DNA from: Synechococcus sp. CB0101
Lineage (GTDB): Bacteria > Cyanobacteriota > Cyanobacteriia > PCC-6307 > Cyanobiaceae
Direction of reading: 5' to 3'
NCBI RefSeq assembly: GCF_000179235.2
Contig: NZ_CP039373.1
Coordinates: forward strand, 1,147,860-1,211,859
DNA: 64,000 nt
The notes under the pieces were generated by a model. The model saw only the letters and a list, made by a program, of their open reading frames with translations, was not told where the DNA came from and ran no database searches. The position numbers were made by a program, and so were the translations under genes. Positions 41,763 to 52,020 of this stretch are shown one piece after another (the first letter of the stretch is position 1; each line of letters opens with the position of its first letter).

Positions 41763-43254
41763 ATGGTCGCCGACATCCGTTGCAGCACCGCCACCCTTGC
41801 CAGCTGGAGCGGTGAGGCGCTGGCGGTGGGTCTGTTCAGCGGCGACGCCGGGGAGAGCAGCCGCGGCCCCCTGCTGGAGCGCTTTGGTGCTGCCGTGGCC
41901 GATCGCCTCGAACAACGTCGGTTCAAGGCCAAACCCGGCGAATGCCTGAGCATTGACCTGCTCGGTCAGACCCCGAGCCTGCTGGTGTTGGTGGGCCTGG
42001 GAGCCCCTGCCGACTTCGGTCCCGAGCAGTTGCGCAGTGCCAGCGCTGCCGCCAGCAAAGCTGCGGCGAACGCCGGGGCCAACCATCTGGCTCTGGCGAT
42101 GCCCGTGGAAGGCCTGGCTCCGGCTGCCGCTGCCACCGCCATGGCTGAAGCAGTCCGGCTGAGCCTCTACGCCGATCAACGCTTCAAGAGCGACGCCGAT
42201 CCCTCGCCAAGCCTGACCCAGGTGGAGCTGCTGGGGCTGGCGGAATCAGCCCAGGGAGCCGTGAGCAGCAGCGGCGCCGTTTGCAGCGGTGTGGAACTGG
42301 CCCGTGAGCTGGTGGCGGCCCCCCCCCAATGTGGTGACCCCAGCCGCCCTGGCCGACACCGCTGCCGACATCGCCCGCGAGTTCGGGCTTGAACTGAAGG
42401 TGCTCGAGCGCAGCGACTGCGAAGCGCTCGGGATGGGTTCCTACCTGGCCGTGGCCCAGGGCTCAGACCTTCCCCCCAAGTTCATCCATCTCACCTACAA
42501 GCCCCAGGGCACCGCTGAGCGTCGCCTGGTGCTGGTGGGCAAGGGCCTCACCTTCGATTCCGGCGGCTACAACCTCAAAACCGCCGGCTCCCAGATCGAC
42601 ATGATGAAGTACGACATGGGCGGCAGCGCTGCGGTGCTGGGTGCCATGCGTGCCATCGCCGAATTGAAACCCGCCGGCGTTGAGGTGCACATGATCGTGG
42701 CCGCCTGCGAAAACATGATCAGTGGCGGGGCGATTCATCCCGGCGCGATCGTGACCGCCTCCAACGGCAAAACGATCGAGATCAACAACACCGATGCCGA
42801 AGGGCGTCTCACCTTGGCCGATGCCCTGGTATACGCCTGCAGGCTGGAGCCCGATGCCGTGGTGGATCTGGCCACCCTGACCGGCGCCTGCGTGATCGCC
42901 TTGGGTGAGGAGATTGCAGGCCTCTGGTCTCCAAGCGATCCCCTGGCCCACGGGCTGATCGACGCCGGAGCCCAAGGCGGCGAAACCCTCTGGCGGATGC
43001 CCCTGCGCGCCTCTTATCGCGCCGGCCTCAAGAGCGGCCTGGCCGACATGAAGAACACGGGCCCTCGGCCCGGTGGTTCGATCACCGCCGCCCTGTTCCT
43101 CCAAGACTTTGTCGCCCCGGAGGTGGCCTGGGCTCACCTCGATATCGCCGGCACAGTGTGGAGCGACAAAGGCCGGGGCCTTGATCCCGCCGGCGCCACT
43201 GGCTACGGCGTGCGCACCCTGGTGAATTGGGTGCAAGCCGGGGGCCCCGCCTAG
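41763..43254 (+). pseudogene. pepA: Leucyl aminopeptidase PepA, frameshifted at a C9 run
   Basis: The N-terminal domain runs in one frame (41763 to about 42327, ending ARELVAAPP) and the M17 catalytic domain continues in another (from about 42328, [20 protein letters not shown]). The break lies in nine consecutive C at 42319-42327; eight C would restore the [10 protein letters not shown] motif and one enzyme of about 496 residues. The metal-binding and catalytic segments are intact: [34 protein letters not shown]. Either an assembly or sequencing error, or a slippage-prone mutation. Without it this would be a normal pepA, a Zn/Mn exopeptidase. Confidence 0.88.
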
Positions 43255-43287
43255 GCTGGCGCTAACCGATCGACCAAGCACGACTCC

Positions 43288-43524
43288 ATGGCCGTTCGCA
43301 AGATCCGCTGGTTCGTCAAAGCACAGATCGGCGTGCTGCTGCTGCCCGCCGGTTTGTGCCTATTCGGCGAAGCCGTCCAGCGCCGCACACTGCAAACCAT
43401 GGGTCAACCCCATGGCCCCTGGTTCTGGTACGGCACCCTCAGCCTGGTGGCCATCGTGGCGGGGGTGGGTCTGATGGTGGAAAGCGGCCTGCTGCGCGGC
43501 TACCCCGGGCAGCAGAAGCCTTAA
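43288..43524 (+). CDS. Small two-helix membrane protein
   Basis: A 78-residue protein with two hydrophobic segments (AQIGVLLLPAGLCLFGEAV and WYGTLSLVAIVAGVGLMVES) and a basic N-terminus (MAVRKIRWFVK). Probably in the plasma or thylakoid membrane. No family name is known to me, but the size and layout match conserved picocyanobacterial proteins. It overlaps the convergent 67-residue gene by four bases at the stops. Confidence 0.72.
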   Translation: MAVRKIRWFVKAQIGVLLLPAGLCLFGEAVQRRTLQTMGQPHGPWFWYGTLSLVAIVAGVGLMVESGLLRGYPGQQKP

Positions 43525-43724
43525 GCCGCAGTCGCGAAGCGATTGGGTTTGGGATTGGACCCGCGGAGCACCTCACGGGGCGATTCGAGGGCGTGAATCT
43601 GCCAGCGGGCACGCTCACCGAACTGCTCAAGCAGCCGATCCAGATCATCCGAGGCCTGTTTGGGACTCTCGTAGGGACCGATGTGACGGGTGACGAGACC
43701 ATCGCGAATCGTCAGCAGATACAT
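43521..43724 (-). CDS. Small conserved cyanobacterial protein, unknown function
   Basis: A 67-residue protein starting MYLLTIRDGLVTRHIGPYES with a helical middle (ASDDLDRLLEQFGERARWQI). It resembles short proteins conserved across picocyanobacteria; no function is known. An upstream in-frame ATG would add two residues. The region from 43731 to 43880, between it and msrA, holds no gene I can support. Confidence 0.65.
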   Translation of the reverse strand: MYLLTIRDGLVTRHIGPYESPKQASDDLDRLLEQFGERARWQIHALESPREVLRGSNPKPNRFATAA

Positions 43725-43880
43725 ACACACACCTCCGCTCGCATCAGCGCAACGCTAAGTGACTCTACCGAGAGAAAAAAGGGCGGAAACCCGCTCCACC
43801 ACTCAAAAACCAGCAAAACAGGCGACAAGCGCCTTCAGCATTTCCTTCGAATTGAGCCGCCGTCGCGACAAGCCGGCATG

Positions 43881-44513
43881 TCAGGGGGCTGACACCCAGG
43901 GAGAGCGGCTGCGCGCTTTGGATCCCCAGAGCTGATCGAGGCGTCGATCGCGGCCGCAGGCCCAGCGGTAGTAGCCGTATTTGACGCTGTTGCGCTCCGC
44001 ATAATCCTGGTGATAGCCCTCAGCGGGCCAGAACCGGCTGAGGGGCTTGATCTGCACCCGAATGGCCGAGACCGGCTTACCCAGCTCCTTCGCTGCGGCC
44101 TGGAGACTCGCCTCGGCCTGCTGCTTCTGCGTCGGCCCTTGGGTGAAGATCACCGGCCGATAGGAGCTGCCGCGATCGCAGAACTGCCCGCCGCCATCCA
44201 GCGCATCCACATTGCGCCAATAGGCCCGCAGCAGGGTGGGGTAGCTGATCTTGGCGTTGTCGAAGCGCACCTGCACCACCTCCTGGTGACCTGTGCCCCC
44301 ACCACTCACCTGGCGGTAGGTGGGGTTGCGCAGGCTGCCGCCGCTGTAGCCGCTCTCCACGCTGAGCACCCCGGGCAGCTTTTCAAGATCGTGCTCCAGG
44401 CACCAAAAACAACCGCCGGCCAACACCGCCTCCTCCACAGCCGCTTGTGCCGGCGCCAACGGCCAGAGCAGCAGCAGCAAGGCCGCCAGAACAGGGAAAA
44501 CGCGCTTGATCAA
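43881..44513 (-). CDS. msrA: Peptide methionine (S)-S-oxide reductase MsrA, exported
   Basis: A 210-residue enzyme that repairs oxidised methionine. The active site GGCFWC (catalytic C35) follows an N-terminal signal peptide ([17 protein letters not shown]), so it likely works in the periplasm or lumen. Further signatures are [21 protein letters not shown] and YHQDYAERN. Its start overlaps the lpxB stop by four bases, placing it at the end of the lipid A operon. Confidence 0.93.
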   Translation of the reverse strand: MIKRVFPVLAALLLLLWPLAPAQAAVEEAVLAGGCFWCLEHDLEKLPGVLSVESGYSGGSLRNPTYRQVSGGGTGHQEVVQVRFDNAKISYPTLLRAYWRNVDALDGGGQFCDRGSSYRPVIFTQGPTQKQQAEASLQAAAKELGKPVSAIRVQIKPLSRFWPAEGYHQDYAERNSVKYGYYRWACGRDRRLDQLWGSKARSRSPWVSAP

Positions 44514-45700
44514 GCGGGAGTAGCCGAGGGAAGCGCGTCCAGGATGGCAGCGGCGGCACGGCGGGTGACGCCCGGCTCCCCAAGGGCCTGGCGCAGACGC
44601 TGGTAGCCATCAGCCACCCGCTGCCGGGCCTGCGGGTCATCCAAGAGCGGCAGCGCTTCGCGCACCACAGCCTCCGCGCTGAATTGATCCTGCAGCAGCT
44701 CAGGCACCAGGCGCTCCTGCAGCACGAGGTTCACCGGCGAGATGTGGTCCACCTGGAAGTGGAGCAGATGCTTCGCCACCCAGGCGGTGGGGCGACTGAC
44801 GCGATAAGCCACCACCTGGGGCACTCCCCGGAGGGCCAGTTCCAGGTTCACGGTGCCCGATTTATTCAGGGCCAGATCCGCCGCAGCGCAGAGGGTGGGG
44901 CGCAACTGATCAGCCTGAGCGGCGGGCACCACCTCGGCCTGAACCCCAGCCGCGGCCAGCATCGCCTTGAGCACCGGCTCAAAGGCTGCTTGCCCAGCCG
45001 GGACAATCACCCGCAGCCCGGGGCAGCGGCGTTGCAGCTCAGCGGCGGCAGCCGCCAGGGGCGGCAGCAGATAGCGCAGCTCCTGCTTGCGCGAGGCCGG
45101 CAGGAGCAAGAGCAGGCGCTCATGGGCCTGCAGCCCCAACTGGGCACGCGCAGCTTCGCGGCTGGGCAGATCCTTGAGGGTATCGAGCAAGGGATGCCCC
45201 ACCCAGGTGACCTGGGCGCCGCGGGCGGCATAGAAGCGGGCTTCTTCGGGAAAGATCGCCAGGATGCGATCGGTGAAGCCGATCAACCGGGTGGATCCCC
45301 CTTCGCCCACACGGAAGGCCCATTCCTGAGGAGCGATGTAATACAAGATCGGCACACGCGGGAAGCGTTGCTTCACCTTCAGGCCAAGGCGCACATTGGC
45401 GCCCATGTAATCGATCAGCACCAGCGCATCGGGTGGATGGCGTTTCAGCCAACGGCTCACCCGCCGCTGCACCCGCAGGGTGGGCAACACCAAGGGCAAG
45501 GCTTCCCACAGGCCAATCGAGCCCATCGGCGTGGTGTCGGCCAGCAGGGTGGCGCCGGCCTGGGCCATGCGCGCCCCCCCGAGAGCGGCAATCTCCAAGG
45601 GAAGTTGGCGCCGCTGGGCCTCCTCGCGCAGGGCAGCCACGAGCAGCCCCCCCTGCAGATCACCGGAAACTTCACCGGTGCTGATCAGCAGCCGCCTCAT
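44510..45700 (-). CDS. lpxB: Lipid-A-disaccharide synthase
   Basis: A 396-residue GT-B enzyme joining UDP-2,3-diacylglucosamine and lipid X into the lipid A disaccharide at the membrane. Conserved parts are [14 protein letters not shown] at the N-terminus, [30 protein letters not shown], and [20 protein letters not shown]. Overlaps lpxA and msrA by four bases each (ATGA), so translation is coupled. Confidence 0.94.
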   Translation of the reverse strand: MRRLLISTGEVSGDLQGGLLVAALREEAQRRQLPLEIAALGGARMAQAGATLLADTTPMGSIGLWEALPLVLPTLRVQRRVSRWLKRHPPDALVLIDYMGANVRLGLKVKQRFPRVPILYYIAPQEWAFRVGEGGSTRLIGFTDRILAIFPEEARFYAARGAQVTWVGHPLLDTLKDLPSREAARAQLGLQAHERLLLLLPASRKQELRYLLPPLAAAAAELQRRCPGLRVIVPAGQAAFEPVLKAMLAAAGVQAEVVPAAQADQLRPTLCAAADLALNKSGTVNLELALRGVPQVVAYRVSRPTAWVAKHLLHFQVDHISPVNLVLQERLVPELLQDQFSAEAVVREALPLLDDPQARQRVADGYQRLRQALGEPGVTRRAAAAILDALPSATPA

Positions 45701-46536
45701 GAACGGCCAGCTGGCAGCGGACCACGGCGACCGGGACCAATGGAGGCTTCCAGGAAGCTCACCAAGATTTCAGCGGGGGGAAGGAGGGTCTGCTGACGCA
45801 CCTGCTGCAGGGCGTCGGCCAGCACCGCATCGCTGCGATAGAGCTCCGCCCACACCTGCTGCAGCTGTTTGGCCTGCGCACCGCCATCGAGCTCGGCGAG
45901 CCCGCTGCGCTTGATGCCAATGCGGTTCAGCCCCCGCAAGCGGCCTGGGTGGCCTTCCACGATGGCGTAAGGCGGCACATCCCGATCGATGCGGCTCATG
46001 CCACCCACCATCGCCATCGTGCCGATATGCACGAACTGGTGGATGCCGAGCACGCCACCAATGATGGCGCGATCTCCAATCACCACATGGCCGGCCACCG
46101 CCACGCCATTGGCAATCACGATGCGGTCACCCAACAGGCAGTTGTGGCCGAGGTGGCTGTAGGCCATCAACAGATTGCCGCTGCCGATCCGGGTCTGTTC
46201 CCCGTCATGGGTGGCCCGGTTGATGGTCACGCACTCGCGAATGGCGTTGTCATCGCCAATCACCACCTCGGTAGACGCCCCGTTGTATTTGAGGTCTTGG
46301 GGTTCAGCACCGATGCAGGCCCCCGGGAAGATGCGATTGCCGCGGCCCATGCGCACACGGCCATCGAGCACCACATGGGGGCCGATGCGACTGCCGGCAC
46401 CGATGCACACCTCAGGCCCCACAACGGCGTAGGGGCCGATCTCCACGCCCAGATCGATCTGAGCACGGGAATCCACCACCGCCGTGGGGTGAATCCTGGT
46501 TTCGCCGGTGTTGGTTTCCATGGCGAGAGACGACAT
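45697..46536 (-). CDS. lpxA: UDP-N-acetylglucosamine acyltransferase
   Basis: A 279-residue left-handed beta-helix enzyme, the first step of lipid A synthesis. Hexapeptide repeats run from [20 protein letters not shown] through [20 protein letters not shown]; the catalytic His is in the [13 protein letters not shown] segment. A helical C-terminal domain follows. ATG at 46536 is used; GTG at 46539 and ATG at 46521 are alternatives. Eleven bases after the fabZ stop. Confidence 0.95.
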   Translation of the reverse strand: MSSLAMETNTGETRIHPTAVVDSRAQIDLGVEIGPYAVVGPEVCIGAGSRIGPHVVLDGRVRMGRGNRIFPGACIGAEPQDLKYNGASTEVVIGDDNAIRECVTINRATHDGEQTRIGSGNLLMAYSHLGHNCLLGDRIVIANGVAVAGHVVIGDRAIIGGVLGIHQFVHIGTMAMVGGMSRIDRDVPPYAIVEGHPGRLRGLNRIGIKRSGLAELDGGAQAKQLQQVWAELYRSDAVLADALQQVRQQTLLPPAEILVSFLEASIGPGRRGPLPAGRS

Positions 46537-46547
46537 CACGGCCCGGC

Positions 46548-47006
46548 TCAGTCCACCAAGGAGAACATCAGCTCTCCGCCGCAGACCAGCTCCCCATCCA
46601 CCTTCGCTTCAGCCTTCACCTTGCCGAAGCGCTGGCGCTTGAGGCTGAGCAATTCACAGCTGATCACCAGCTGATCGCCGGGCACCACAGGCCGGCGAAA
46701 ACGCACACCATCGATCCCTGCAAACACAAACAATCCCTTGGGGAGATCGGGCATCTGGGTGACGATCAGGCCACCCACCTGGGCCATGGCCTCCACGATC
46801 AGCACACCGGGCATCAACGGCCGCCCGGGGAAATGCCCCTGAAATTGCGGCTCATTGAAGGTGACGTTTTTGATCGCCACGGCCCGCTTCCCCGGCTCGT
46901 GCTCAATCACCCGATCCACCAGCGCAAAGGGATAGCGGTGGGGCAGCAAACCCTGGATCTGCTCGCTGGTGAGCACCGGTGCAGTCGCTGAGGGGGTGGC
47001 AGTCAA
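46548..47006 (-). CDS. fabZ: 3-hydroxyacyl-ACP dehydratase FabZ
   Basis: A 152-residue hot-dog fold enzyme of fatty acid synthesis. The active-site region is [20 protein letters not shown] with the catalytic His and, further on, the Glu in VEAMAQ. The N-terminus has [14 protein letters not shown]. The start is taken as TTG at 47006, with a GTG 12 codons inside as alternative. In this operon it shares 3-hydroxyacyl-ACP substrate with LpxA and LpxC products. Confidence 0.95.
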   Translation of the reverse strand: MTATPSATAPVLTSEQIQGLLPHRYPFALVDRVIEHEPGKRAVAIKNVTFNEPQFQGHFPGRPLMPGVLIVEAMAQVGGLIVTQMPDLPKGLFVFAGIDGVRFRRPVVPGDQLVISCELLSLKRQRFGKVKAEAKVDGELVCGGELMFSLVD

Positions 47007-47011
47007 GAGGG

Positions 47012-47854
47012 TCAGTTCGAAGAAACCAAGGCGGCAGCCAGGGCCGTATGCAACCCGTGGGAGCCGCGGAAGGCGAACACCTGGGCCTGGGGCAGCCCCG
47101 CCAAAGCGAGATCCCCCAACAGGTCCAGGAGCTTATGGCGCACCGGCTCATCGGCAAAGCGCAGCGGCGGATTCACCCAGCCATCGCCATCACACACCAG
47201 GGCATTGTCGAGGGCACCGCCCTTGATCAGGCCGGCAGCCAGCAGCTGCTCCACCTGGTGCTTGAAGCCGAACGTGCGAGCTGGAGCGATCTGCTCCACA
47301 AAGGCCTGGGGCGTGAGTTCCAGGCTGTAGAGCTGGCGTCCGATGGCGGCCTGGGGAAACTCAATCGCCGCGGCTACGCGCAGGCGATCCGATGGAAGAG
47401 CTGTGGCGAAGCTCTGGCCCTGTTGCAGGGTGATGGGAGCCAGCAGCGCGGGTGCGTTGGGTCGAGCACCCAAAGGCTGGAGGCCCACTTCAGCGATGGC
47501 CTCCACCCAGGGCTGAGCGGATCCATCCATCAGCGGGATTTCAGGGCCATCCACCAGCAACAGCGCAGAGCTGATGCCAACGCCGGCCAACGCCGCCAGC
47601 AGGTGCTCCACGGTGGCGAGGCGCCGCTGATCAAGCTGCAGCGCGGTGCAGAGCTGGGTTTCGCACACCTGGTCGGGATGCAGGCGCTGGGGGGGAACAC
47701 GGGGGGCATCGAGCCAGGCCACCCAATAGCCCGGCTGGTCAAACGGCTCGAGCCGCAGCCGCGCCGTTGCTCCGCTGTGGAGACCCACACCGGAACGCTC
47801 CACCGCTGCCGCCAGGGTCCACGCCTGGCTGTAGTCCTCGGGCCAGATGCTCAC
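47012..47854 (-). CDS. lpxC: UDP-3-O-acyl-N-acetylglucosamine deacetylase
   Basis: A 280-residue zinc deacetylase, the committed step of lipid A synthesis. Zinc ligands lie in [11 protein letters not shown] (His) and in [13 protein letters not shown] (His and Asp). It starts [20 protein letters not shown], then GVGLHSG. The GTG at 47854 begins nine bases after the bamA stop and is preferred over a longer frame inside bamA. Confidence 0.94.
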   Translation of the reverse strand: MSIWPEDYSQAWTLAAAVERSGVGLHSGATARLRLEPFDQPGYWVAWLDAPRVPPQRLHPDQVCETQLCTALQLDQRRLATVEHLLAALAGVGISSALLLVDGPEIPLMDGSAQPWVEAIAEVGLQPLGARPNAPALLAPITLQQGQSFATALPSDRLRVAAAIEFPQAAIGRQLYSLELTPQAFVEQIAPARTFGFKHQVEQLLAAGLIKGGALDNALVCDGDGWVNPPLRFADEPVRHKLLDLLGDLALAGLPQAQVFAFRGSHGLHTALAAALVSSN

Positions 47855-47862
47855 GCTGCTGC

Positions 47863-50064
47863 TCAGAACTTCCAACCCACACCGAGGTTGAAGCGCCACT
47901 GACCGGTGAAGTCTTGGCTGGCCACTTCCAAACGCAGCGGACCTACCGGCGTGGTGACAATCAGACCGGTTCCCACCGAGAAGCCATCACCGGGCTTGAG
48001 CAGTAGACCACCGGGATTACCGGGAACATTCGGCTGGCTGCCAAAGCTGGTGCCGCCATCCACAAACACCTCACCGCTGATGATGCTGAAGATCGGGAAG
48101 CGGTATTCGATCGTGGCCTCACCAAAACTCTTACCCACACCCAGATCGCAGTCGTAGTAACCGCGCACGGAGTTGGAGCCGCCCAAGCAGAACGCCTCAT
48201 ACGGCGGAAGGTTGCCCACGTTGGTACCAGCAACGACCTGGAAGGCGAGGGCCTGCTTGCAATCCTCCTTCTGGCCAGGCTTCGGACGGCATCCCTTGAA
48301 GATCTTCAGCCAATTCACAGGGATGTAGTGGGTGTAGCTGGCGCGCAGACGGTTGAACGTGGGTGAATCAGGCCCCACCGAGAAGAACTGTTCCGTGCCG
48401 AGGCTCAGGAAGTTGCCGGATGTCGGATTGCGCGGGTCGTTGAGATTGTTCATCGTGGCGGCAACACGCACGCCAACGAGCTGGTTATTTTCAGCGCAGT
48501 TGTAGGCGATGCAGATCACATCTTTGACCTGCGTTTTTCCTTTGCTGTAATTATTGGTGTTCATGCCATAGGGCATCACCGTGCCACCGAAGTTCATCGG
48601 TGTCACTTCCTGGCCGCTAACGCCCACCACCACGTTCCACGGGGCCCGCTTGTAGGGGTCGCCACCGTTCAGCGGACGCACAAACTGAACGTTGCCGCCG
48701 ATGCGCTGCAGCGCAATCGAGTTGTTGTCGAGGTTGAACCAGTTGAGGCTGGGATCGGCCTTGACAGCCTTGGAGATCGAGCCGAAGGAGGTGCCGGTGG
48801 GGTTGTTCTTGCTCTGGATGTTGTAGGCCGTGGCACTGGAAGGTGCCTTGAAGAAGTCGTTCGACACATCCGACACGGTGTTGATCGTGCCGTTGTTCTG
48901 ACTCTGGAAGATCTGGGGCACTTCCCGGCTGAAGAACACCCGAGCGCGGAAGGCGGTGCGGAACTTATCCCCCTTGATCCAGGGATCGGTGAAGGAGATG
49001 TCACCCAGGCCGCCGAACTGGCCATAGGTGAAGTTCAAGGCGAGATCCCAGGCCCGACCCAACAGGTTGCTGTCCTGCAGCTGCACCTGACCGAACACAC
49101 CCTGGGCCTGGCTGTAACCGAGACCACCCGAAAGCGAACCGCTCGACTGCTCGACAATGCCGAGCACGATGGTTACTTCGCCGGGATTCCCCGCCACCGG
49201 CCGCAGGGTCACCTTCACATCACCGAACAGGCCGGTGCCATAGAGGCGCTTGATGTCGTCTTCCAGCTGGCGGCGGTTGAAGGTATCGCCCGGCTTGATC
49301 GACACCTCACGGGTCACCACCCAGGGTTTGGTTTTGCCGCGGATGGGCTGACCCTTGTCGCTGGTGGCTTCCCCTTCCTTGTTGAGGAACTGCACCTCCA
49401 CACCGGCCACGGTGCCCTCACGCACCTGCAGCAGCACCACGCCTTCCGGGCTGACCCGGGTGGGGCCGCTCACCCGCGCCAGGGAATAGCCCTGATCCGC
49501 ATACCACTTCTGCAGCTCACCGATGCGGGCCTGCAGGGTGTTGAGGTTGAGGGTTTTGCCGTAATCGGCCGCAAAAATATCCGGGATCAGGTAGGGGGGC
49601 ATCTTGGTTTTCGGCCCGATGCCCTCGAGCTCCACCTCGGTGAGCACCGGGTTGGGCACCACCGTCACCACCAACTGCACCCCCAACGGGCCATCCACGG
49701 GCTGGATGCGCACATCGGAGAACCAACCGCTGGCGTAGATCGCCGAGAGATCGTTCTGCAGCTCGCTGCGGGTGACCTGGGTACCAGGGCGCGTCGCCAT
49801 CGCGTCGTAGACGGCGATCTCGAGGCGCTCCTGCTCAGGGTGGCCCTCGATACCCTTGACCACCACCTCGCTGATCAGCACCTTCGGCTCAGGCTTGGCC
49901 GGCGGAGCGAGGGTCTCCGCCGGCGGGCTCGCCTCAGGCGTCGCAGCTGGAGGGGATTCCTGGTCCTGAGCCAGGGCCGGTGCACCCGTCAGCAGGAGGG
50001 CGGCCAGCCCGAGGGAGCCGCGGAGGCGCAGTGCGCGGCTCAAACCGTGAGGGGTGGCGGCCAT
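47863..50064 (-). CDS. bamA: Outer membrane assembly protein BamA/Omp85
   Basis: A 733-residue Omp85 protein. A signal peptide (SLGLAALLLTGAPALAQ) and a Pro/Glu-rich linker lead to three POTRA domains (about 70-310: VLISEVVVKGIEGHPEQERL, VLTEVELEGIGPKTK, GTVAGVEVQFLNKEG) and a 16-strand barrel ending in GVGWKF, with VRGYY near the barrel's conserved loop. Cyanobacterial Omp85 typically has three POTRA domains, as here. ATG at 50064 chosen; a TTG at 50094 is also open. It starts the envelope operon. Confidence 0.94.
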   Translation of the reverse strand: MAATPHGLSRALRLRGSLGLAALLLTGAPALAQDQESPPAATPEASPPAETLAPPAKPEPKVLISEVVVKGIEGHPEQERLEIAVYDAMATRPGTQVTRSELQNDLSAIYASGWFSDVRIQPVDGPLGVQLVVTVVPNPVLTEVELEGIGPKTKMPPYLIPDIFAADYGKTLNLNTLQARIGELQKWYADQGYSLARVSGPTRVSPEGVVLLQVREGTVAGVEVQFLNKEGEATSDKGQPIRGKTKPWVVTREVSIKPGDTFNRRQLEDDIKRLYGTGLFGDVKVTLRPVAGNPGEVTIVLGIVEQSSGSLSGGLGYSQAQGVFGQVQLQDSNLLGRAWDLALNFTYGQFGGLGDISFTDPWIKGDKFRTAFRARVFFSREVPQIFQSQNNGTINTVSDVSNDFFKAPSSATAYNIQSKNNPTGTSFGSISKAVKADPSLNWFNLDNNSIALQRIGGNVQFVRPLNGGDPYKRAPWNVVVGVSGQEVTPMNFGGTVMPYGMNTNNYSKGKTQVKDVICIAYNCAENNQLVGVRVAATMNNLNDPRNPTSGNFLSLGTEQFFSVGPDSPTFNRLRASYTHYIPVNWLKIFKGCRPKPGQKEDCKQALAFQVVAGTNVGNLPPYEAFCLGGSNSVRGYYDCDLGVGKSFGEATIEYRFPIFSIISGEVFVDGGTSFGSQPNVPGNPGGLLLKPGDGFSVGTGLIVTTPVGPLRLEVASQDFTGQWRFNLGVGWKF

Positions 50065-50106
50065 GAATCCAGCGAGAGTGCGGACGAGCCGCAAATTCCG
50101 CCGAAC

Positions 50107-50862
50107 TTACTTGCCTAGACGGGGTGAAGGACAGGCGCCTTGGACCCGTTTGAGAACCTCCCCGTAGGCCTCCACCACACCGCCGAGGTCCTGGCGGAAG
50201 CGGTCTTTATCAAGGATGCGATCGCTGGCATCACTCACCTGCAGATCCCAGAGACGGCAGGTGTCGGGGCTGATTTCATCGGCCACCACCAGAACACCAT
50301 CGGCGGTGAGGCCCAGCTCGATCTTGAAATCCACCAGCTGCAGCGCAATCCCAGCGAAGAACTGGCGCAAGCAGGTGTTCACAGCCATGGCCAGACGCTC
50401 CAGCTCCTGGCGCTGAGCTGCGCTGAGCAGGGCCAGACGCTCCAGGCGGGCATCGGTGAGCAGGGGATCCCCGAAGGCGTCGTCCTTGTAATAGAGATCG
50501 AGCAAGGGCGGGTCGAGCGGCGTGCCGGGCTCAATCGGCATCTGCTTGCACAGGGAGCCAAAAGCGGTGTTCCGCACCACCACCTCCACCGGCACGATCT
50601 GCACCGGACGCACCAACATCCAGTTGGGCTCCTGGAGCGACAGGTAATGGGTGGGAATGCCCTCGCGCTCCAGAAGCTCAAACAACCGCGCCGAGATCTG
50701 ACAGTTGAGCTCGCCCTTGCCCGCCAATTGGGCTTTTTTCAGGGCGTTGAAGGCCGTGGCATCGTCTTTGTATTCCACCGCCACCAGATCGGCCTGATCG
50801 GTGGCGAAGACCCGCTTGGCCTTGCCCTCATAGAGCAGCGATCCAAGGCTGTAGCTGGTCAT
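50107..50862 (-). CDS. purC: SAICAR synthetase
   Basis: A 251-residue ATP-grasp-like enzyme condensing CAIR with aspartate in purine synthesis. Signatures are [25 protein letters not shown], and [13 protein letters not shown]. It overlaps the gene upstream by four bases (ATGA-type) and is 42 bp from the bamA start. purD lies 1.2 kb away on the other strand. Confidence 0.95.
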   Translation of the reverse strand: MTSYSLGSLLYEGKAKRVFATDQADLVAVEYKDDATAFNALKKAQLAGKGELNCQISARLFELLEREGIPTHYLSLQEPNWMLVRPVQIVPVEVVVRNTAFGSLCKQMPIEPGTPLDPPLLDLYYKDDAFGDPLLTDARLERLALLSAAQRQELERLAMAVNTCLRQFFAGIALQLVDFKIELGLTADGVLVVADEISPDTCRLWDLQVSDASDRILDKDRFRQDLGGVVEAYGEVLKRVQGACPSPRLGK

Positions 50863-51953
50863 GGCTGCGGCGGAAGGGGTGAAGCGGTGGAGGGAGTGGC
50901 AAGCAGCACGGCGGCATGCCCGCCGGGGGCACGGGGGCTGCGCAGCTGTTGCTTCAGCTCCGCGGCGCGCTCGTTCTGTTCAGGATCCTGCCGTGCCAGC
51001 TGCCAGGCGCTGTAGGCATCATCAACCCGTTGGCTGAGGCGCTCCAGCCGTTCGCGCGGCCGGCTGGCCTCCACGCCCTCCGCCACCAGCAAGGCCCGCT
51101 GCTGCTCAAGAAGTTCGATCGCCAAGCCCCAGGCTTCTACGGCAGCCGCCTGATCCAGCGCCCGCTCCAGCAGCTGATCACGTTCCTGCAGGGGCATCTG
51201 GTTCAGGAGTGCCACGGCCTGTTTCAGCCGCTCCGCCATGGGCTTGCCGGGCATCTGACCAGCCAGCAACGCCGCGGCCGCATCGCTGCGACGGCCCAGC
51301 ACCAGCAGATGGTCCACATACGCATCCAGGCCCGGGCGGGTGGCGATCGAACCGTCGTCGCGAAGCTTGAGCGGCAGCGCGAGGGTTTCCAGGGTGGCTG
51401 GATTGCCCTTGGCCAACTCCTCCAAGGTTTCCACCGCCAGGCCGTGGTGCAGCCCGGCCTGGGCCGCCCGCCAGCGCTGCACCAGCCATTGATCCCGTTC
51501 CAGTCCAGGCTCGGGGCTGTAGCGATTCAGCACGCTCAGGGCCGCATCCGGTGCACGGCAACTGAGGAGCGCATTGGCATTCACCAGCACCGTTTGAAAG
51601 GGCTGGGGGGCTGGGGCCATCGCCAACAGGCGGGCCTGCAGCAGCTGCTGCCGTTTGGTGAAACCAAAGCCATCCGCTTCCAGGCAAGCCTGGTTCAGGA
51701 CCGTCAAATCGCCCTTCACCAGCAGCTCCTGGAACTGCGCCTCCGGCATGCTGCCGGGCACAGGAGGTGCCGAGGGCCCAGGCTCGGGCACCGGTGCTTT
51801 GGGCTCAAAAAAGCCGCCAACCACCCGCAAGATGAACAGCTCTTGGGCCGTGGCGGGGTTGGCGCTGAACCAGGCCATCAGAGCCAGGAGCGCGAGCAGG
51901 GCCCGACGCAGCCCTGGGCGGATCACCACCGGCGTGTAAAGAAGGGATGGCAC
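50859..51953 (-). CDS. Exported helical protein of unknown function
   Basis: About 364 residues. A signal peptide ([20 protein letters not shown], cleavage after TAQ) precedes a Pro-rich stretch and a long all-helical region resembling TPR-like repeats (YLSAL-type packing: [20 protein letters not shown]). No family is recognised with confidence. GTG at 51953 has GAGGA nine bases upstream; GTGs at 51929 and 51926 are alternatives. Coupled to purC by a four-base overlap, divergent from purD. Confidence 0.7.
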   Translation of the reverse strand: MPSLLYTPVVIRPGLRRALLALLALMAWFSANPATAQELFILRVVGGFFEPKAPVPEPGPSAPPVPGSMPEAQFQELLVKGDLTVLNQACLEADGFGFTKRQQLLQARLLAMAPAPQPFQTVLVNANALLSCRAPDAALSVLNRYSPEPGLERDQWLVQRWRAAQAGLHHGLAVETLEELAKGNPATLETLALPLKLRDDGSIATRPGLDAYVDHLLVLGRRSDAAAALLAGQMPGKPMAERLKQAVALLNQMPLQERDQLLERALDQAAAVEAWGLAIELLEQQRALLVAEGVEASRPRERLERLSQRVDDAYSAWQLARQDPEQNERAAELKQQLRSPRAPGGHAAVLLATPSTASPLPPQP

Positions 51954-52020
51954 CAGTGGCAGTCCTCTTGGTCTCAACCTAGGGGAGTCAGCTGGAGTCA
52001 ACACCGTTTCAAGCTGCCCC

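Noticed and set aside
43770-43795. Possible terminator of the lpx-msrA operon (GCGG-GTTT-CCGC then a T run on the minus strand)
   Set aside because: Only a 4-bp stem; too weak to call.
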